From positions 5,927,672-5,991,671 of the forward strand of contig OY829650.1 in the NCBI GenBank assembly GCA_963691815.1: 64,000 bases of DNA, in the 5' to 3' direction. The position numbers and the translations under genes are program-made. The notes below the pieces were generated by a model. The model worked only from the letters and a program-made list of their open reading frames with translations. It was not told where the DNA came from and made no database searches. Positions within the stretch are counted from its first letter, which is position 1. Every line of letters starts with the position of its first letter. Origin of the DNA: Echiichthys vipera. Lineage: Eukaryota > Chordata > Actinopteri > Perciformes > Trachinidae. This document shows, piece after piece, positions 1 through 11,485 of the stretch.

Positions 1-1515
1 ATCAAGTGTGAAAGCGTGATAAGGATATAAAAAAAAAAAGTAAAGCATGAGTTTATCTGTATTTGTCATCAGAGGTTAATTAATATTTGTGGAGAAGATA
101 TTCTTTCCTTCACTCGTTTGCTACCTGGCACCGGTCTGCATGAGACCTTTAACCACCAGTGTTGAATCTCCTCCACCTGTCCGCCTGTCTGTCCTACATC
201 TCAACCCGCTCAATTCACCTGGTGCACCTCTGCCAGGGAGCTAATTAGCTTAAGCACTTTTACAATCCTTACGTTATCTTTACTGCAGCTTCTCAGTATG
301 CCACATTAACCGCGGAATAGATGCTGTCAGCTGTTCCGGAAACAGCCATAGCTTTAGCCGGGCCACAGGCTCCGTGCCACTATGTTAGTACAGACGGAGA
401 TAATGTCATATAAAGCATTGTTCAATGGGGTTAAGTCACACGCTAATTGCCCATTGAAGGCCATAACCACTGCAATATCTGACGTATAACAATTATATAG
501 CATATTCAGAATGTTTAATTGCAATTTTTTTTCAAGCTCACATAAGGTGTTGACCGCCTCTATAATTATAAATGCCATTTCTAATTATGCATCTCGATAT
601 AAGTTCTAATTTGAACATGTTTCATGAATTAAACATAGCTGTAATTACAAGAGCTCTGCTGAGGTTTTAGTCATTAATATGATGGAAGTGTGATATATTT
701 ATATTAATTAAAAAAAACATACTCTTTAGGTTAAATAGTTGCTTTAGAAAAAAAAAAAATCCCAAAGTAAACATTGGAATTGCTGTAGCTGAGAAATGTT
801 GATGTAACAAATCACTCACAGTTTTAGTTAAGTAAATATCAAAGCAATAAAGTAAGAACATTATCAGTATAAAGTACCTCTATTTCAGTGCCCGCAGATA
901 TTTTTTTTCTTGAATCCATTCGCCTCTGTGAGCTAAGATAAAGACAGCAGAGGGTGTGTTGGGAAAGGTGCGATAGCTTCTACTTGCACAAAAATAAACA
1001 CACGCTGAATAAATTAACTCTTTCTTCGGAACCAAAATGTATGGCACTAAGGATGTATGGCATCCTATATTTCATTAGGATATGTTACACTCAATCGATG
1101 TTGATAAGGTTTGAACATTGATTCTTTAGAGTTAGTCCTGGGGCTCTTTAAACTATTCATGACAACAACAGCCCATGTGTCAAGAGCGGATTAATAATGC
1201 ATTATCCCCTGCCTACAGCGGATCATCACAGACAGTGGATGGAGTCTTGGCTGCATGCTTGTTGGACGCTCTTTGATGCCTGATCAATATTGAAAAAGAT
1301 AACGAGAAACGCCTCATGCATGTCAATGCATCTTTACAGCAGTCATGTTGTCATATTTACAGGCTTGAAGTCCATCTCTTTTTTTGGACTAAATAATATA
1401 ATCATAGGGATGTAAATCATGGGACGCTCTGCACAAATGTCACTCTCAGTAATTTTCAATCTTTTCCCTCTGAGGGTATTATCAGACCAGCCAATTTGTT
1501 GCTTAGTCCAGCAGG
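1..1515. other. intronic stretch, no gene; possible conserved noncoding block at about 280-640
   Basis: AT-rich, unique-looking sequence with short A/T runs. Positions 280-640 are free of simple repeats and rich in homeodomain-type cores (TAATTA, AATTATGCAT, ATTTCTAATTATG), the texture typical of conserved noncoding elements. Conservation itself cannot be judged from one sequence. Small open frames here show no recognisable protein. Confidence 0.4.
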
Positions 1516-1522
1516 GTGTTTG

Positions 1523-1608
<86 letters not shown>

Positions 1609-1614
1609 TGAGTG
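1516..1614. repeat. (TG)n microsatellite
   Basis: About 100 bp of TG dinucleotides with two TTTG interruptions near the start and TGAGTGAGTG at the end. It produces open frames encoding His-Thr or Cys-Val runs that are not genes. Confidence 0.98.
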
Positions 1615-1958
1615 TTTTCACTCTTGCTTCTACACCCCAATATGTTTCTCTTGAAATGTCTGTGTGTGCGTGCGTACGCCTCGAGTGCATCCTTTTCCTC
1701 CATTCACCGTGAGCTGGCTGAGCAAATTGATAGCGCGCTGGGATTTTTGGCGATCTGTAAGTCCGCTGTCACGGTGATGAGAGCAGCACAATGACGGCAG
1801 CGGTGCGGTAAATGTCAGCATGTCAGAAAGGAGTGACACAGAACATCCGAGCTTGGCACTTGGGGGCCATCTGCCTCGACCCAGCACACAGATGACAAGG
1901 CCAAACTCGTAGAAGCAGGAATAATCCCACCTCATATTGAAGAGGAAATCACACTAAT

Positions 1959-1959
<1 letters not shown>
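1615..1959. other. intronic stretch, nothing recognised
   Basis: Mixed-composition unique-looking sequence between two dinucleotide tracts. No coding, RNA or repeat signal seen. Confidence 0.5.
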
Positions 1960-2004
<45 letters not shown>

Positions 2005-2055
2005 ACGCACACGCACACGCACACGCACACACACACACACACACACACACGCACG
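1960..2055. repeat. compound (CA)n / (CACGCA)n microsatellite
   Basis: Pure CA runs flank a block of the hexamer CACGCA repeated about five times (roughly 1992-2027). Confidence 0.97.
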
Positions 2056-2190
2056 TACATTTTCACCAAGAGAGTTATTTGAACAAGGGATTAAACACTA
2101 GGGTGCAAAATCCAGCCATACCTGCCAAGAAAAGCGGAATTTCAGTTTCACAGGTTGAACATTTGTTCTGAGTGAGTGTGACAGATGTGT

Positions 2191-2226
2191 ATGCGGTGTG
2201 TGTGTGTGTGTATGTGTGTGTGTGTT
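2191..2226. repeat. short (TG)n microsatellite
   Basis: About 36 bp of TG with one TA interruption. Confidence 0.9.
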
Positions 2227-3115
2227 GGTGAAGGGGGAAGAAAAAGGCATGCATATTCAGGTATTTCCTCATGTGAACACGTCTACTTGGAGAAGTGTTC
2301 ATTCCCGTCAGTCCTTCTTTCACTCAGACATTTACGCAAAGGGCAAAGGAGTATGTTTGTCAGTGATGCAAGGCATTCTGGGAATTGATGTGCATCCATG
2401 CAGACAAGAGCTAAAGTTGCACAAACGCACAAACATAAATATCGCATGGGTAGAATCTGAGGATTGTTTGTTTGGATAGGCACATTGACTGGCGCTTCCC
2501 TCTGCTTTTTATAACGATGCTGTTCCCTTCTGACAGCTACGGTATTTTGCTGTCGCTATGTTGCTTTGTTTAGCCCACACTCTATTTACATAATTTTGAA
2601 TTTAATACTGCTCTCATACTTTAGGCATGAAATGCTACCTGTCCTAGGGATGGCTGCAGATGGGTAAAGGGTAGCTGCTAACATCCCACTGTATAGCATG
2701 TGTGCATCACATAGTGTCGGCCTATACCATGAATCCAACACCTAAGGAAATAAACAGATGACATGAGAGTCCCCCCTCTGCAAACTCTGACCTGCAAAGG
2801 GAATTAATATTCAGAGAAAAACGACTGGCCCTGTCCAGACGGTATTAATGCTAAATCCTGTCCGGACTTGTTCAAATTCCCTAGTGTATTTTGAGTGACA
2901 CCCCAGGGTTGTTATAATCCAGGATCAGGATCAATGTTAAGGCCTATTCCACCACTCCAATTTGGATCAGGTGATACTTTTTGCGCTGTAATGTAAGTAA
3001 TGTCATTCTGCTAAAGGGGAGAAGAAGAAAAAAATCACTATATTGGAAACACTAAATTCTACAGTAAATTGGTATTACGCCATAGATATTCAATTGTAGG
3101 AGAAACTATGGTGCC
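2227..3115. other. intronic stretch, nothing recognised
   Basis: Unique-looking sequence of average composition; no repeat tail, splice-bounded frame or RNA-like fold noticed. Confidence 0.45.
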
Positions 3116-3187
3116 CACGCACACACACGCACACACACGCACACGCACAAACACACGCACACGCACACGCACACACACACACACACA
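3116..3187. repeat. imperfect (CA)n / (CACGCA)n microsatellite
   Basis: About 70 bp of CA with regular CG substitutions. A second, weaker CA-rich patch lies at 3391-3425. Confidence 0.95.
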
Positions 3188-3425
3188 GTCCCTATTCCCA
3201 CGAGTTTCACTGCTGTCACCATCATCACATTCCAGCCTGAGCCTCCCCAAGGACGGTTTAAAGAATAAAATCTGCATTTGTTCCCAGTGTTCTGCATTGA
3301 TAGAATATGATAACAGCTGTCTCTGTCTTGACATGGGGAGGGTTAGAAGAGTAGGAAGAAGTGAAGGAATTGACTATTTTATCCCCCATACAGACACACG
3401 CAAATACACACACAAGCACACACAT

Positions 3426-4056
3426 TAAGTGAGAAAAGAGATTGAATTAAGTGGCGGGGAGTTAAGAATACAGCTATCGCAGTCTCTCCCTCAGGGGGTG
3501 AAAGAGACTTTGGTTCATTATAACGTTTTTTTTCTAAGATACGCTCAATGCTTTTTTGTGCAATGTAAGGTTAGACCCACGATAATGGTTTGTTAAAGAT
3601 GGTATGATATATCAAATCAGCTTTTATTGATTATCACATCTCATCTGCTCAAGCTCATGCCCCTCTGACGCGATGATATGCTGCCGTTTGCTTCGTGACA
3701 TATTTATGGAGTAATTGATTTATGATGTCCTGAGCCGATAATATCAAAGATTGGATTCCCTCACTTTGGGATTCATTCCTGTAACGTGACACTTAATGGC
3801 ACCACCTTTCATTTGCTTAAGTGGTTTTTCAACGCTCCACTCGAATTACCGTAGTTATTGGAAATATGCAATAAACAAGCATTACACACCTCCATGTTTT
3901 ATTTATATAACAGGAGGTGAATCACCCTTATTATATGATTTATTGTGATGAATCAGACAAAAACTGCCAGAAGTAGGTTTTGTTTTGATAGTAAAGTTCA
4001 TATGAATTTGAATGTTTTTAAATTTGGGCTTTACAATATGAGAAAAACATGTGATG
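3426..4056. other. intronic stretch, possible conserved noncoding block at about 3690-3900
   Basis: Unique-looking sequence. The 3690-3900 part lacks simple repeats and holds several ATTA/TAAT cores and balanced composition, compatible with a regulatory element but not demonstrable from sequence alone. Confidence 0.3.
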
Positions 4057-4200
4057 TTATCAGACTCAGAATCAGAAATACTTTTATATATAAAACAAAT
4101 ACTAAAGTGTACTCAGTTCTTCGAAAATACAACACAACAAAATACAGAAGGCCATCAAAGAATGTCTTGTTGAGCTGAATGCTCACAGCAAAATGAACAA
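4057..4200 (-). repeat. possible non-LTR 3' tail fragment, (CAGAAT)-type, reversed
   Basis: The segment begins ATCAGACTCAGAATCAGAAA and continues TACTTTTATATA. Read on the minus strand this is the TTTCTGATTCTGAGTCTGAT end seen on many fish interspersed repeats whose tail is a (GATTCT) tandem. The body is too diverged to classify. Confidence 0.4.
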
Positions 4201-4556
4201 GGTCCCTCCTATGCAAGGTATTTTCTTGACATATGTTTACAGTAAATACTTTAAATGACTTCAGTCAAATATCTGGATTAGCTCGCTGTATCGTAGCTGC
4301 TATTGCCACTATTCATCATTGACCATGTTTGCCACCATAATTATTATCATTGTCATGGTCTATAACCTTAGCTGTGCTTGTTTCTACTATTCTTCTGTAT
4401 TGACTGCCATAACATATGAGTCATATTCACATTACTATAGATATTGTTATAGTTACTGTTACGCTTTGGTTGCTTGCATCTCTGGAAGTGTGTCTGTTTG
4501 TCTCTCGATGTTTATCTGTCCGTCTTTTCTCTCTCTCTCTCTCCTTTTCTTCCTCC

Positions 4557-4792
4557 CCAACCGGTGCAGACAGATGTCCGTCCTCCACAGAGCTGGGTCT
4601 GTCTGACGTTCCTGTCTGTTATAGGGAAGGTTTTCGTTGCCACCGTACTCTACGGGGGAATTGTTGGGTCTATGTTTATCATAAATAAGTCATAGAGTGT
4701 GGTCTTTACCTACTCTGTAAAGTGTCCTGAGATAACTTTTGTTATGATTTGGCACTATAAATAAAATTGAATTGAATTGAATTGAATTTTGA
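4557..4792 (+). repeat. L2-type LINE 3' end (or SINE with L2 tail)
   Basis: The segment opens with an L2-like block (CCAACCGGTGCAGACAGATG) and continues through GGAAGGTTTTCGTTGCCACC and GTAAAGTGTCCTGAGATAAC to ATTTGGCACTATAAATAAAA. It ends in (AATTG)4 at about 4765-4788. The stem-loop-like GATAACTTTTGTTATGATTTGGC end followed by short tandem repeats is the 3' terminus of fish L2/CR1-group elements. A (CT)n patch precedes it at 4529-4543. No ORF remains, so this is a 5'-truncated copy. Confidence 0.75.
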
Positions 4793-5200
4793 GCAAAATG
4801 GGAAGTAATATAGCTAAGTTACATCAGGAATCCTGCTTTATGACACTGGATGGTCCACAACAGATTATATGCAGTTTCGTTCGTATTTAAACTACAACTT
4901 TACAACGAAAGTTCGACAAAATTAAGAAAATGCAACTCAAATACCAAATTTAATGTGGCGATTTCGAGTCAGATTAATTTCGGCTGAATCCTCAGAAGAA
5001 TCACGTGGTTGAAAGTCATCAAAACATTGAAACTGATCTAAAAACCTGTAGCGTATTCCCGTAACAAAAAACCTGACTGACAGTAGATAATAAAAACCAT
5101 TGAGAGGAGAGCAGCTGAATCCCAATAACCGAGTGAGGGTCATGTGAAGGGAAAGAGCCTGATGGATTGAGTTAGGAAGAGAGATGGGGGACTAGACGAG

Positions 5201-5245
5201 TGAGAGGAAGAGAGAGAGAGAGTGAGACAGAGAGAGAGAGAGGTG
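5201..5245. repeat. (GA)n-rich simple repeat
   Basis: GAGAGA runs interrupted by GTGAGACAG. Confidence 0.85.
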
Positions 5246-5985
5246 CCAGCAAATCAGAGAGGGAGAGATGCAGGTGGCTTACTGTCTAATCCTTGCCTCT
5301 CTCAGTGCGCTCTTATTACATTAGAGCAAAGTGAGAAACACAGCGCCACAGGCTGACCTTCTCTAACTCCATTTCATTCCACTGGATCAGACCAAATGAT
5401 TGGATCTGAGTTGCACTGCCCTGAGAGACAAAACGTGCAACTGTAAAAGCCACTGTCATCCTTCAGCGCAGATTAAACGCCACACGTGATGGGAAAATGT
5501 CCGTGTAGGATACGGAGCAAAGACCAAAAGATGTTACTAATGACCTTTACCTTCACCATGTGTCACTACAGTCCATAATCCATTACAAAATCCATTCATG
5601 TGTTCTTTAACGTCAACTGAAATTACGTGCCTTACATATGTGACTCTAACTCTAACGAAGGTGCGTCAGGATTATTAAAGTACTTTCATATCTTATTTCA
5701 CCTCAATTTCTTTATTTCTTTAGGGCATTTATTTGTAAAATGAGAACCGCATTTTTAATCAACTGCCCCTAATTTGCATGTGAGTGAAAAAACAATGTAT
5801 GTAATTTGGGGTTTTATTGGGGTTTTTTTGTGTGTGTAAATGGAGGGAGGGGCGTCAGTGTTTCAGGGATAAAAGGATGATGAGACTTTCAGGATGATAG
5901 TAACACCTGCACTGGTCATGCAAATACACTCACTTATATTTCCTGTATATAATTCAATGCTTTATGTTAAGTTTGCTTGTGTTCA
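5246..5985. other. intronic stretch, nothing recognised
   Basis: AT-rich unique-looking sequence; no gene or classifiable repeat seen. Confidence 0.45.
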
Positions 5986-5989
5986 TGTT

Positions 5990-6075
5990 TATATTTATGA
6001 AGGCACTGTCAAATCAGGTCAAATTCCTTGTAATAAAAATTGCCTGACAATAAACCTGATTCTGATTCTGACATA
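5990..6075 (+). repeat. possible non-LTR 3' tail with (GATTCT) repeat
   Basis: Ends AATTCCTTGTAATAAAAATT ... CAATAAACCTGATTCTGATTCTGA. A polyadenylation-like AATAAA followed by a GATTCT tandem is a familiar fish interspersed-repeat terminus. Only the last 80-90 bp are recognisable. Confidence 0.45.
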
Positions 6076-6719
6076 CTGATAGTGTAGAAACGCACACCAA
6101 GAAGCTCATATTTATGGATTTCTCATTTTGTATTTGGGATATACATGAACTATTTTGGGGTACTCAAGTTCCCATCCTTCACTGGGTGATGAAACAGGAA
6201 GTGTATTGTTGCCTTTGAGTCGGTGGGTTAGGTTTTGAGTTCCCCTTTTAGACAGATGGTTTCCAGACGTTATGCAACGTTAAGCTTAGTTTCTCTTTGC
6301 AGAAGCTTCTATGTTTTATTTTTTATTTAACAGTTTTATGGAAGTAACGTAACAGGAGTCACCAATTGCCACAAAATCTAAAGGCAGTCATGAAAGTTTA
6401 AGCAGGCTGTAGGGTCATCGAAGTTAAACTGCCTGATCTGTCTCATATCTTCCATCAGAGAGAGATTTCTATGGCTTGAGACATTTTACCGTTTCCTCTG
6501 GACAGAGATTTAGACTTCCATGGGCCAGGTCTAACAGGCTGAATACTTCCTCAAACTGTTAAATGCTCATGATGACCCAACTGATGGTTCACTTGCCATT
6601 CAACTACCAGGAGCTGACGATGATGTTGTTAGTGATGGCATACTCTAGGTTTCCTGAGATGGATCTTATTATGTTTTTTTTTTTGTACCTGAATCTGTGT
6701 GCCTACATTTCTGTGTTTT
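6076..6719. other. intronic stretch, nothing recognised
   Basis: Unique-looking sequence immediately before a SINE insertion. No coding evidence. Confidence 0.45.
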
Positions 6720-6730
6720 ATGTTTCACCT

Positions 6731-7072
6731 GGGAGGGCGACACGGTGGTGTAATGGTTAGCACTGTTGCCTCACAGCGGGAGGGTGTGGAGTTTGCATGT
6801 TCTCCCCGTGTCAGCGTGGGTTTTCTCCGGGTTCTCCGGGTTCTCCGGTTTCCTCCCACAGTCCAAAGACGTGCATGTGTTAGCTTAATTGGTGACTCTA
6901 AATTGCCCGTAGTGTGAATGGTGGTCTGTCTCTGTTCGTCTCTATGTGCCCTGCGATAGACTGGCGTCCTGTCCAGGGTGTACCCCGCCTCACGCTAGGT
7001 GTTGGCTGGGATCGGCTCCAGCCCCACGCGCCCCCGACAGGGACAAGCGGTTGAAGATGAACGAATGAATGA
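6731..7072 (+). mobile_element. tRNA-derived SINE, near full length, with target-site duplication
   Basis: The copy starts GGGCGACACGGTGGTGTAAT, with an A-box-like TGGTGTAATGG, though the B-box region has decayed. It continues through the family body (GTTTGCATGTTCTCCCCGTG, CCTCCCACAGTCCAAAGAC, GACTGGCGTCCTGTCCAGGG, GGGATCGGCTCCAGCCCC) to GACAAGCGGTTGAAGATGAA and a GAATGAATG tail. An 11-bp direct repeat, ATGTTTCACCT, lies at 6720-6730 and 7073-7083, marking the insertion. No intact ORF is expected in a SINE. Confidence 0.88.
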
Positions 7073-7083
7073 ATGTTTCACCT

Positions 7084-8840
7084 TGGAGCGAGACAGATTT
7101 ACCCTTTGGGATGATAAAGTTGAAGTAGAAGTCCTCCCTGTTTTGTGCCCCGAGAGGCCATTCCCTTGGGAATAGCATTGTTTCATTGTAGCATTACAGC
7201 AACAGGTTGCGTATAAAAATATTGCAAATGTTAAATTTGCATTGACAGATAGTTCTCATTTAATCTTCTCCGTCATGCTCCTCATTTACTACACATGCAA
7301 AGTATGACCTTCATTCTATAATTTTAACTATTTAATTAATCAGTTTACCTGCAGCTGCATGAGGCCACGCTGAAAGGGCAGGGGCAGCGGTGTACTTCAC
7401 TGCTGTCGGGTCACACATGTCTCACAAAGATCAATAGAGTTGTGTTTTGTGGGAATAATTTATGTATATGAAACCAAATGATATTCAACCAGCAACACAC
7501 TATGATTTGATTGTGTTGTTGTTGCTTCACAGCCTGTCGGATAGCATTGTGGATGTACTCTCTGCCAAACAAAAAACAAATCTCTTGCCTGACGCTTTCA
7601 GATAGTTCAAGGAACGTGATTATTCCACCTGATCCAACTGGACCCTCTGAAGATCTCTCTACCAGCCAATCAATGTGTCTGCAATTAGTGTCGTTCTAAT
7701 TAGAAAGCATTGTTCTGAGCACCGACTGAGGCAGTTCATTCATCAATATGAAATTAAGCAGCAGCCACTTAGTATGGGATTACTATCATGAGTTAATTTG
7801 TATTGGAATCAATTAATTTGCGTCATTCACCGCAATCATGCCTAGTGGCTGCGCGTGGGAGTCCGCAGGAAGTGGGTGAGCGGAGTCCATAGGGCTGCAG
7901 TCATATTTCAGAGAGAAAGAGAGAGACACACTCGCAGAGAGATAAACACAAAGAGAAAAAGGCAGAAAGAGCACAAACTGTGAAATTACTTGATTTCTCC
8001 CGAGGAAAAGTCACTTATCGCAAATCAAACAGAGTAAATGAAAGGAGCAGTGCAAATCAAATACCCTATCTTAACCACCTCGGCAATATCCAGCAGCTAA
8101 TAAAACATCCAGTCTGAGACCCCAATTTCACATCCTGTCTTCTACGGCTCTAACACAGGCGGAGGCACTTCAAACCACAATGAGAGATGTCATCATCGCA
8201 AATGTATCATCACAAACGTTTCATTAAGGAAGATCAGAGAGCTGTTGGATTTCCACAGTTATCTCTGTCCCTATCTCTAACTTTGACACCTCCTCTCCTC
8301 TCTCTTTATCTCGCTCTCTCTCACACGCACACACCGTCGCACATACTATACACTTGCGCTACCCATGCACGCACGTGTCCTTACATACAAATACCTGCTC
8401 CCTTTCTCCCCTGGCGACAATGTAATATAATTGTGCAGCAGCAGTGGATCCCACTGTCATTTATTCACAATGGGAGGAGCTGGAAAAAGAGGAAGCAAAC
8501 AAAGAAACTCAATCCCATGCACCTCACAGTGATTAATAATAATAATAAAACCATTTAAATTGACTTAATGGGAGATTAATAAAAGCTGCATTCACAAACG
8601 GAGCTTGTACGTATACCTCAACACACAGTATTTGCTTCGATACACTGGAGTGACCTTGACTTATTTGTATGACTAGGCTTTGAAAAGTGTTCTTCCTTTT
8701 GAGGTTCGAACTGGCTTATGTGCACTTACTATAGAAGAAAAATCATACATCACTGGATAATAATGAGCCATACTCACATGCTGGTAACAATGCTGCACAC
8801 AGTGTTTATTACAATTATGGTTGCTATTAGCCGTCTGTGT
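7084..8840. other. intronic stretch with minor GA/CT simple sequence
   Basis: Mostly unique-looking. GA-rich patch at about 7911-7965 and pyrimidine/CA-rich patch at about 8265-8345. The segment 7730-7850 is repeat-free and rich in AATTAA/TTAATTT cores and could be conserved noncoding sequence, but this is only a texture argument. Confidence 0.4.
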
Positions 8841-8849
8841 AGCCAGCGT

Positions 8850-9187
8850 ATTCTGGTGTAGTGGTTAGCACTGTTCTTCACAGCGAGAAGGTTCCAGGTT
8901 TGCATCCCGGCTGGGGCCCTTCTGTGTGGAGTTTGCATGTTCTCCCCGTGCCTGCGTGGGTTTCTCCGGGTACTCCGGTGTCCTCCCACAGTCCAAAAAC
9001 GTGTTAGGTTAATTGATGACTCTAACATCGCCCTTAGGTGTGAATGGCTGTCTGTCTCTGTTTGTCTCTATGTGCCCTGTGATAGACTGGCGTCCTGTCC
9101 AGGGTGGACCCCGCCTCACGCCCGATGTCAGCTGGGATCGGCTCCAGCCCCCCGCGACCCCGACAGGGACAAGCGGTTGAAGATGCA
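8850..9187 (+). mobile_element. tRNA-derived SINE, second copy, 5' end decayed
   Basis: Same family as 6731-7072. It begins at the A-box region (TGGTGTAGTGGTTAGCACTG), has a degraded B box (GGTTTGCATCCC), and runs to GACAAGCGGTTGAAGATGCA. No clear target duplication could be found. Confidence 0.85.
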
Positions 9188-9420
9188 TAAATGTTCGTAG
9201 GAAATCGTACGAAAAAGTTCTTCACAACAATTTGTATAATATCTTGCGAAACGGTGAATGAAAGTCGACCGTGAGCCTGGGGCCTTTTTTTAAAATGGAA
9301 ATACGGCGAATGAACGGCCATTTGAGAGGGCGTGCCCTGAAACTTTCTGAGTGGCCACATGGAAACACGCCTATAGAAAGTCAGGGAACCCGGAGTGTCA
9401 ATGAAATATGAGGTGGCATG
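9188..9420. repeat. possible unclassified dispersed repeat fragment
   Basis: The run TCGTACGAAAAAGTTCTTCA followed by TATCTTGCGAAACGGTGAAT and GTGAGCCTGGGGCC resembles a fish repeat containing TACGAA motifs, but no boundaries or family can be fixed. Confidence 0.28.
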
Positions 9421-10274
9421 AAAATTACCCTCTTTTAGTTGTTACCAAACAGCAGCACATGAATGAGAAGCTGCTGTTTTTTTAGTTCATTGGTTTGCAT
9501 CGTTTACATTACATGTGGTATTTTGGTGTCCACCCCTCAAAGTTCGACCCAGCCAAGAGATCCCGCCTCAGACGTAAAACTAGCAGCTTAGATCGTTCTA
9601 CTGCAGAAAAAAAAGAATCAGACATCTAGTGCAGAAACAGCGTAAGAAGACACATGAGTATAGGATTTAATCAGTGAAAATTAAATTAGCTGCAGGAAAT
9701 CACCAAAGGGGACACATGTTTGATGCACACCAGTGAGTTACTCTTTTGGTAAACCATTACAAAATTTCCATCTAAATGTACCAATCTGACACCTTCTGCA
9801 AAGCTGCACTTCACTAACTGGCACCTGCAGGGATCACACAGAAACACACAGATTAGCCGAGCGTTGACCGTACAGCACAGGCTGACATGTTGCACTGCTC
9901 ATTAACCCAGGAATTAACAACCATTTAACACATGTTGATAGAGTGGGAGCCACACTGAAATCCAGTGCAATGACCAGATCGGATTTAAATGATTATTAAC
10001 ACCTTACGCATGTTGCTTTTGGGGTTACTGCTCATTCATTGGATTGTAAGTTTAGTTTCCAACTTGGAACACATGTTCAACTTCCAAGTGCAAAATTTTT
10101 CATTACGGTACATTTGGTGAAGGCTTTACACATCAGTGCTCCATCCACACATGCGTTTGCCTGATTAGACCTCTCCTCGGGACTATGTGAGTGGAATGAG
10201 TGTTTGATGGACAGCTAGATCACTAGAACTAATTCTATTTTTGAATATAGCAATTCCATGCCATTTCTGACATT
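9421..10274. other. intronic stretch, nothing recognised
   Basis: AT-rich unique-looking sequence; no feature seen. Confidence 0.45.
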
Positions 10275-10286
10275 ATGATTGCAGCC

Positions 10287-10614
10287 GGGCGGCACGGTGA
10301 AGTGGTGGTTAGCACTGTCGCCTCACAGCCAGAGGGTTGCTCGTTCGAATCCGGGCTGGGGCCCTTCTTTGTAGAGTTTGTATGTTCTCCTCGTCAGCAT
10401 GGGTTCTCTCCGGGTACTCCGGCTTCCTCCCACAATCCAAAGATATGCATGTGTTAGGTTCATTGATGACTCTAAATTGCCCGTAGGTTTGAATGGTTGT
10501 TTGTCTCTATGTGCCCTGCGAGAGATGTCAGCTGGGATCGGCTCCAGCCCCCCCGCCACAATGATATATCCGATAGGGATCTATACAGACAAGCGGTTGA
10601 AGATGGATGGATGG
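10287..10614 (+). mobile_element. tRNA-derived SINE, third copy, with target-site duplication
   Basis: Starts GGGCGGCACGGTGAAGTGGT and carries an intact B box (GTTCGAATCC at about 10343). An internal deletion removes the GACTGGCGTCCTG block, and about 20 unrelated bases sit near 10560-10585. It ends GACAAGCGGTTGAAG then (ATGG)n. The flanks ATGATTGCAGCC (10275-10286) and ATGATTGTAGCC (10615-10626) match at 11 of 12 bases and form the target duplication. Confidence 0.87.
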
Positions 10615-10959
10615 ATGATTGTAGCCTCATATTATTCAACCTCTACACCTGGGGTCAGATTTTTTCTAAGGAGACACTGCAGGGGTTGGATTTTCAATTT
10701 AGATGAGAAAGTATTTAGGCCAATATTTAGGCCCATGACTTCTGACTTCTGATAACTTGCTAATATGTCACTTTCTCACAAAATAAATGTTATAGTTATT
10801 AGCCCAAATCGGTGTAGACAGACTCCTAAAAAATACATGGGAAATCTATAAATGTTAAATAAAAGCATTGTATATTTATTGTAAAATATACGTCGAAGCC
10901 TTACATCCTCTGAATGCCCTATTTCATGAGGGTCATCACACATGAAAATTGGGCCAATT

Positions 10960-11485
10960 GAAACCACAAGAGTCTCAGCTCTCCAGTCATACCAAATTTA
11001 TTTTCTCAGCTCTACAGTCATACCAAATTTATTCAATTCCAAAACTGTCCAGGGACCCCAATTTGCAGAAATATTTAAACATGCCATTTTAGGAATGAGC
11101 AAAAATAACACATTTCAAGGCCTCCTGCATGAGAGAAACTGCATGGCTTTTGCCCCAAACTGCATGGGATTAGTATACAGTGGGCATATCTGCAAAGAGG
11201 AAACTCATGGGTACCCATAGATCACATTTTCATTCTTGAGGTGAGAGGTAAAGGGACACCTTGGAAAATGGTGTCAGTTTATCCCTCGCCTTAATTTAGC
11301 CCCCTATCTGACAAGCTAGATAGAGTTGGTGTGAATGAACGCCTTAGGCCATCTAGTTTCATTTGATACTGATGTCTTTACTCCAGCTTTAAAACAGCTA
11401 AAGCTACAGCTTCTTAAAGATAGTTATGTCGGCGGCCCTGCGGGTCTCTAAGGGTTCAGGCCGGAAGGAAAGCTTTGGCGGGCTG
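10960..11485 (+). repeat. unclassified teleost dispersed repeat
   Basis: I recognise blocks of a repeat common in teleost assemblies: CCAGGGACCCCAATTTGCAG, CATGCCATTTTAGGAATGAG, GAGAGAAACTGCATGGCTTT, TGGGCATATCTGCAAAGAGG, and the end block GCGGCCCTGCGGGTCTCTAA. A 31-bp unit (TCTCAGCTCT..CAGTCATACC) is tandemly duplicated at 10973-11034. No ORF or terminal repeats are evident. The class is unknown to me and recognition is from memory. Confidence 0.5.

Noticed and set aside
1960..2055. Array-like repeat resembling CRISPR
   Set aside because: Plain dinucleotide/hexanucleotide microsatellite without spacers, in a vertebrate genome.
10290..10360. tRNA gene
   Set aside because: A- and B-box-like sequences are present but belong to a SINE head. 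The cloverleaf is not complete and the SINE body follows directly.
10323..10752. Open frames of 78 and 124 codons
   Set aside because: SINE-derived.
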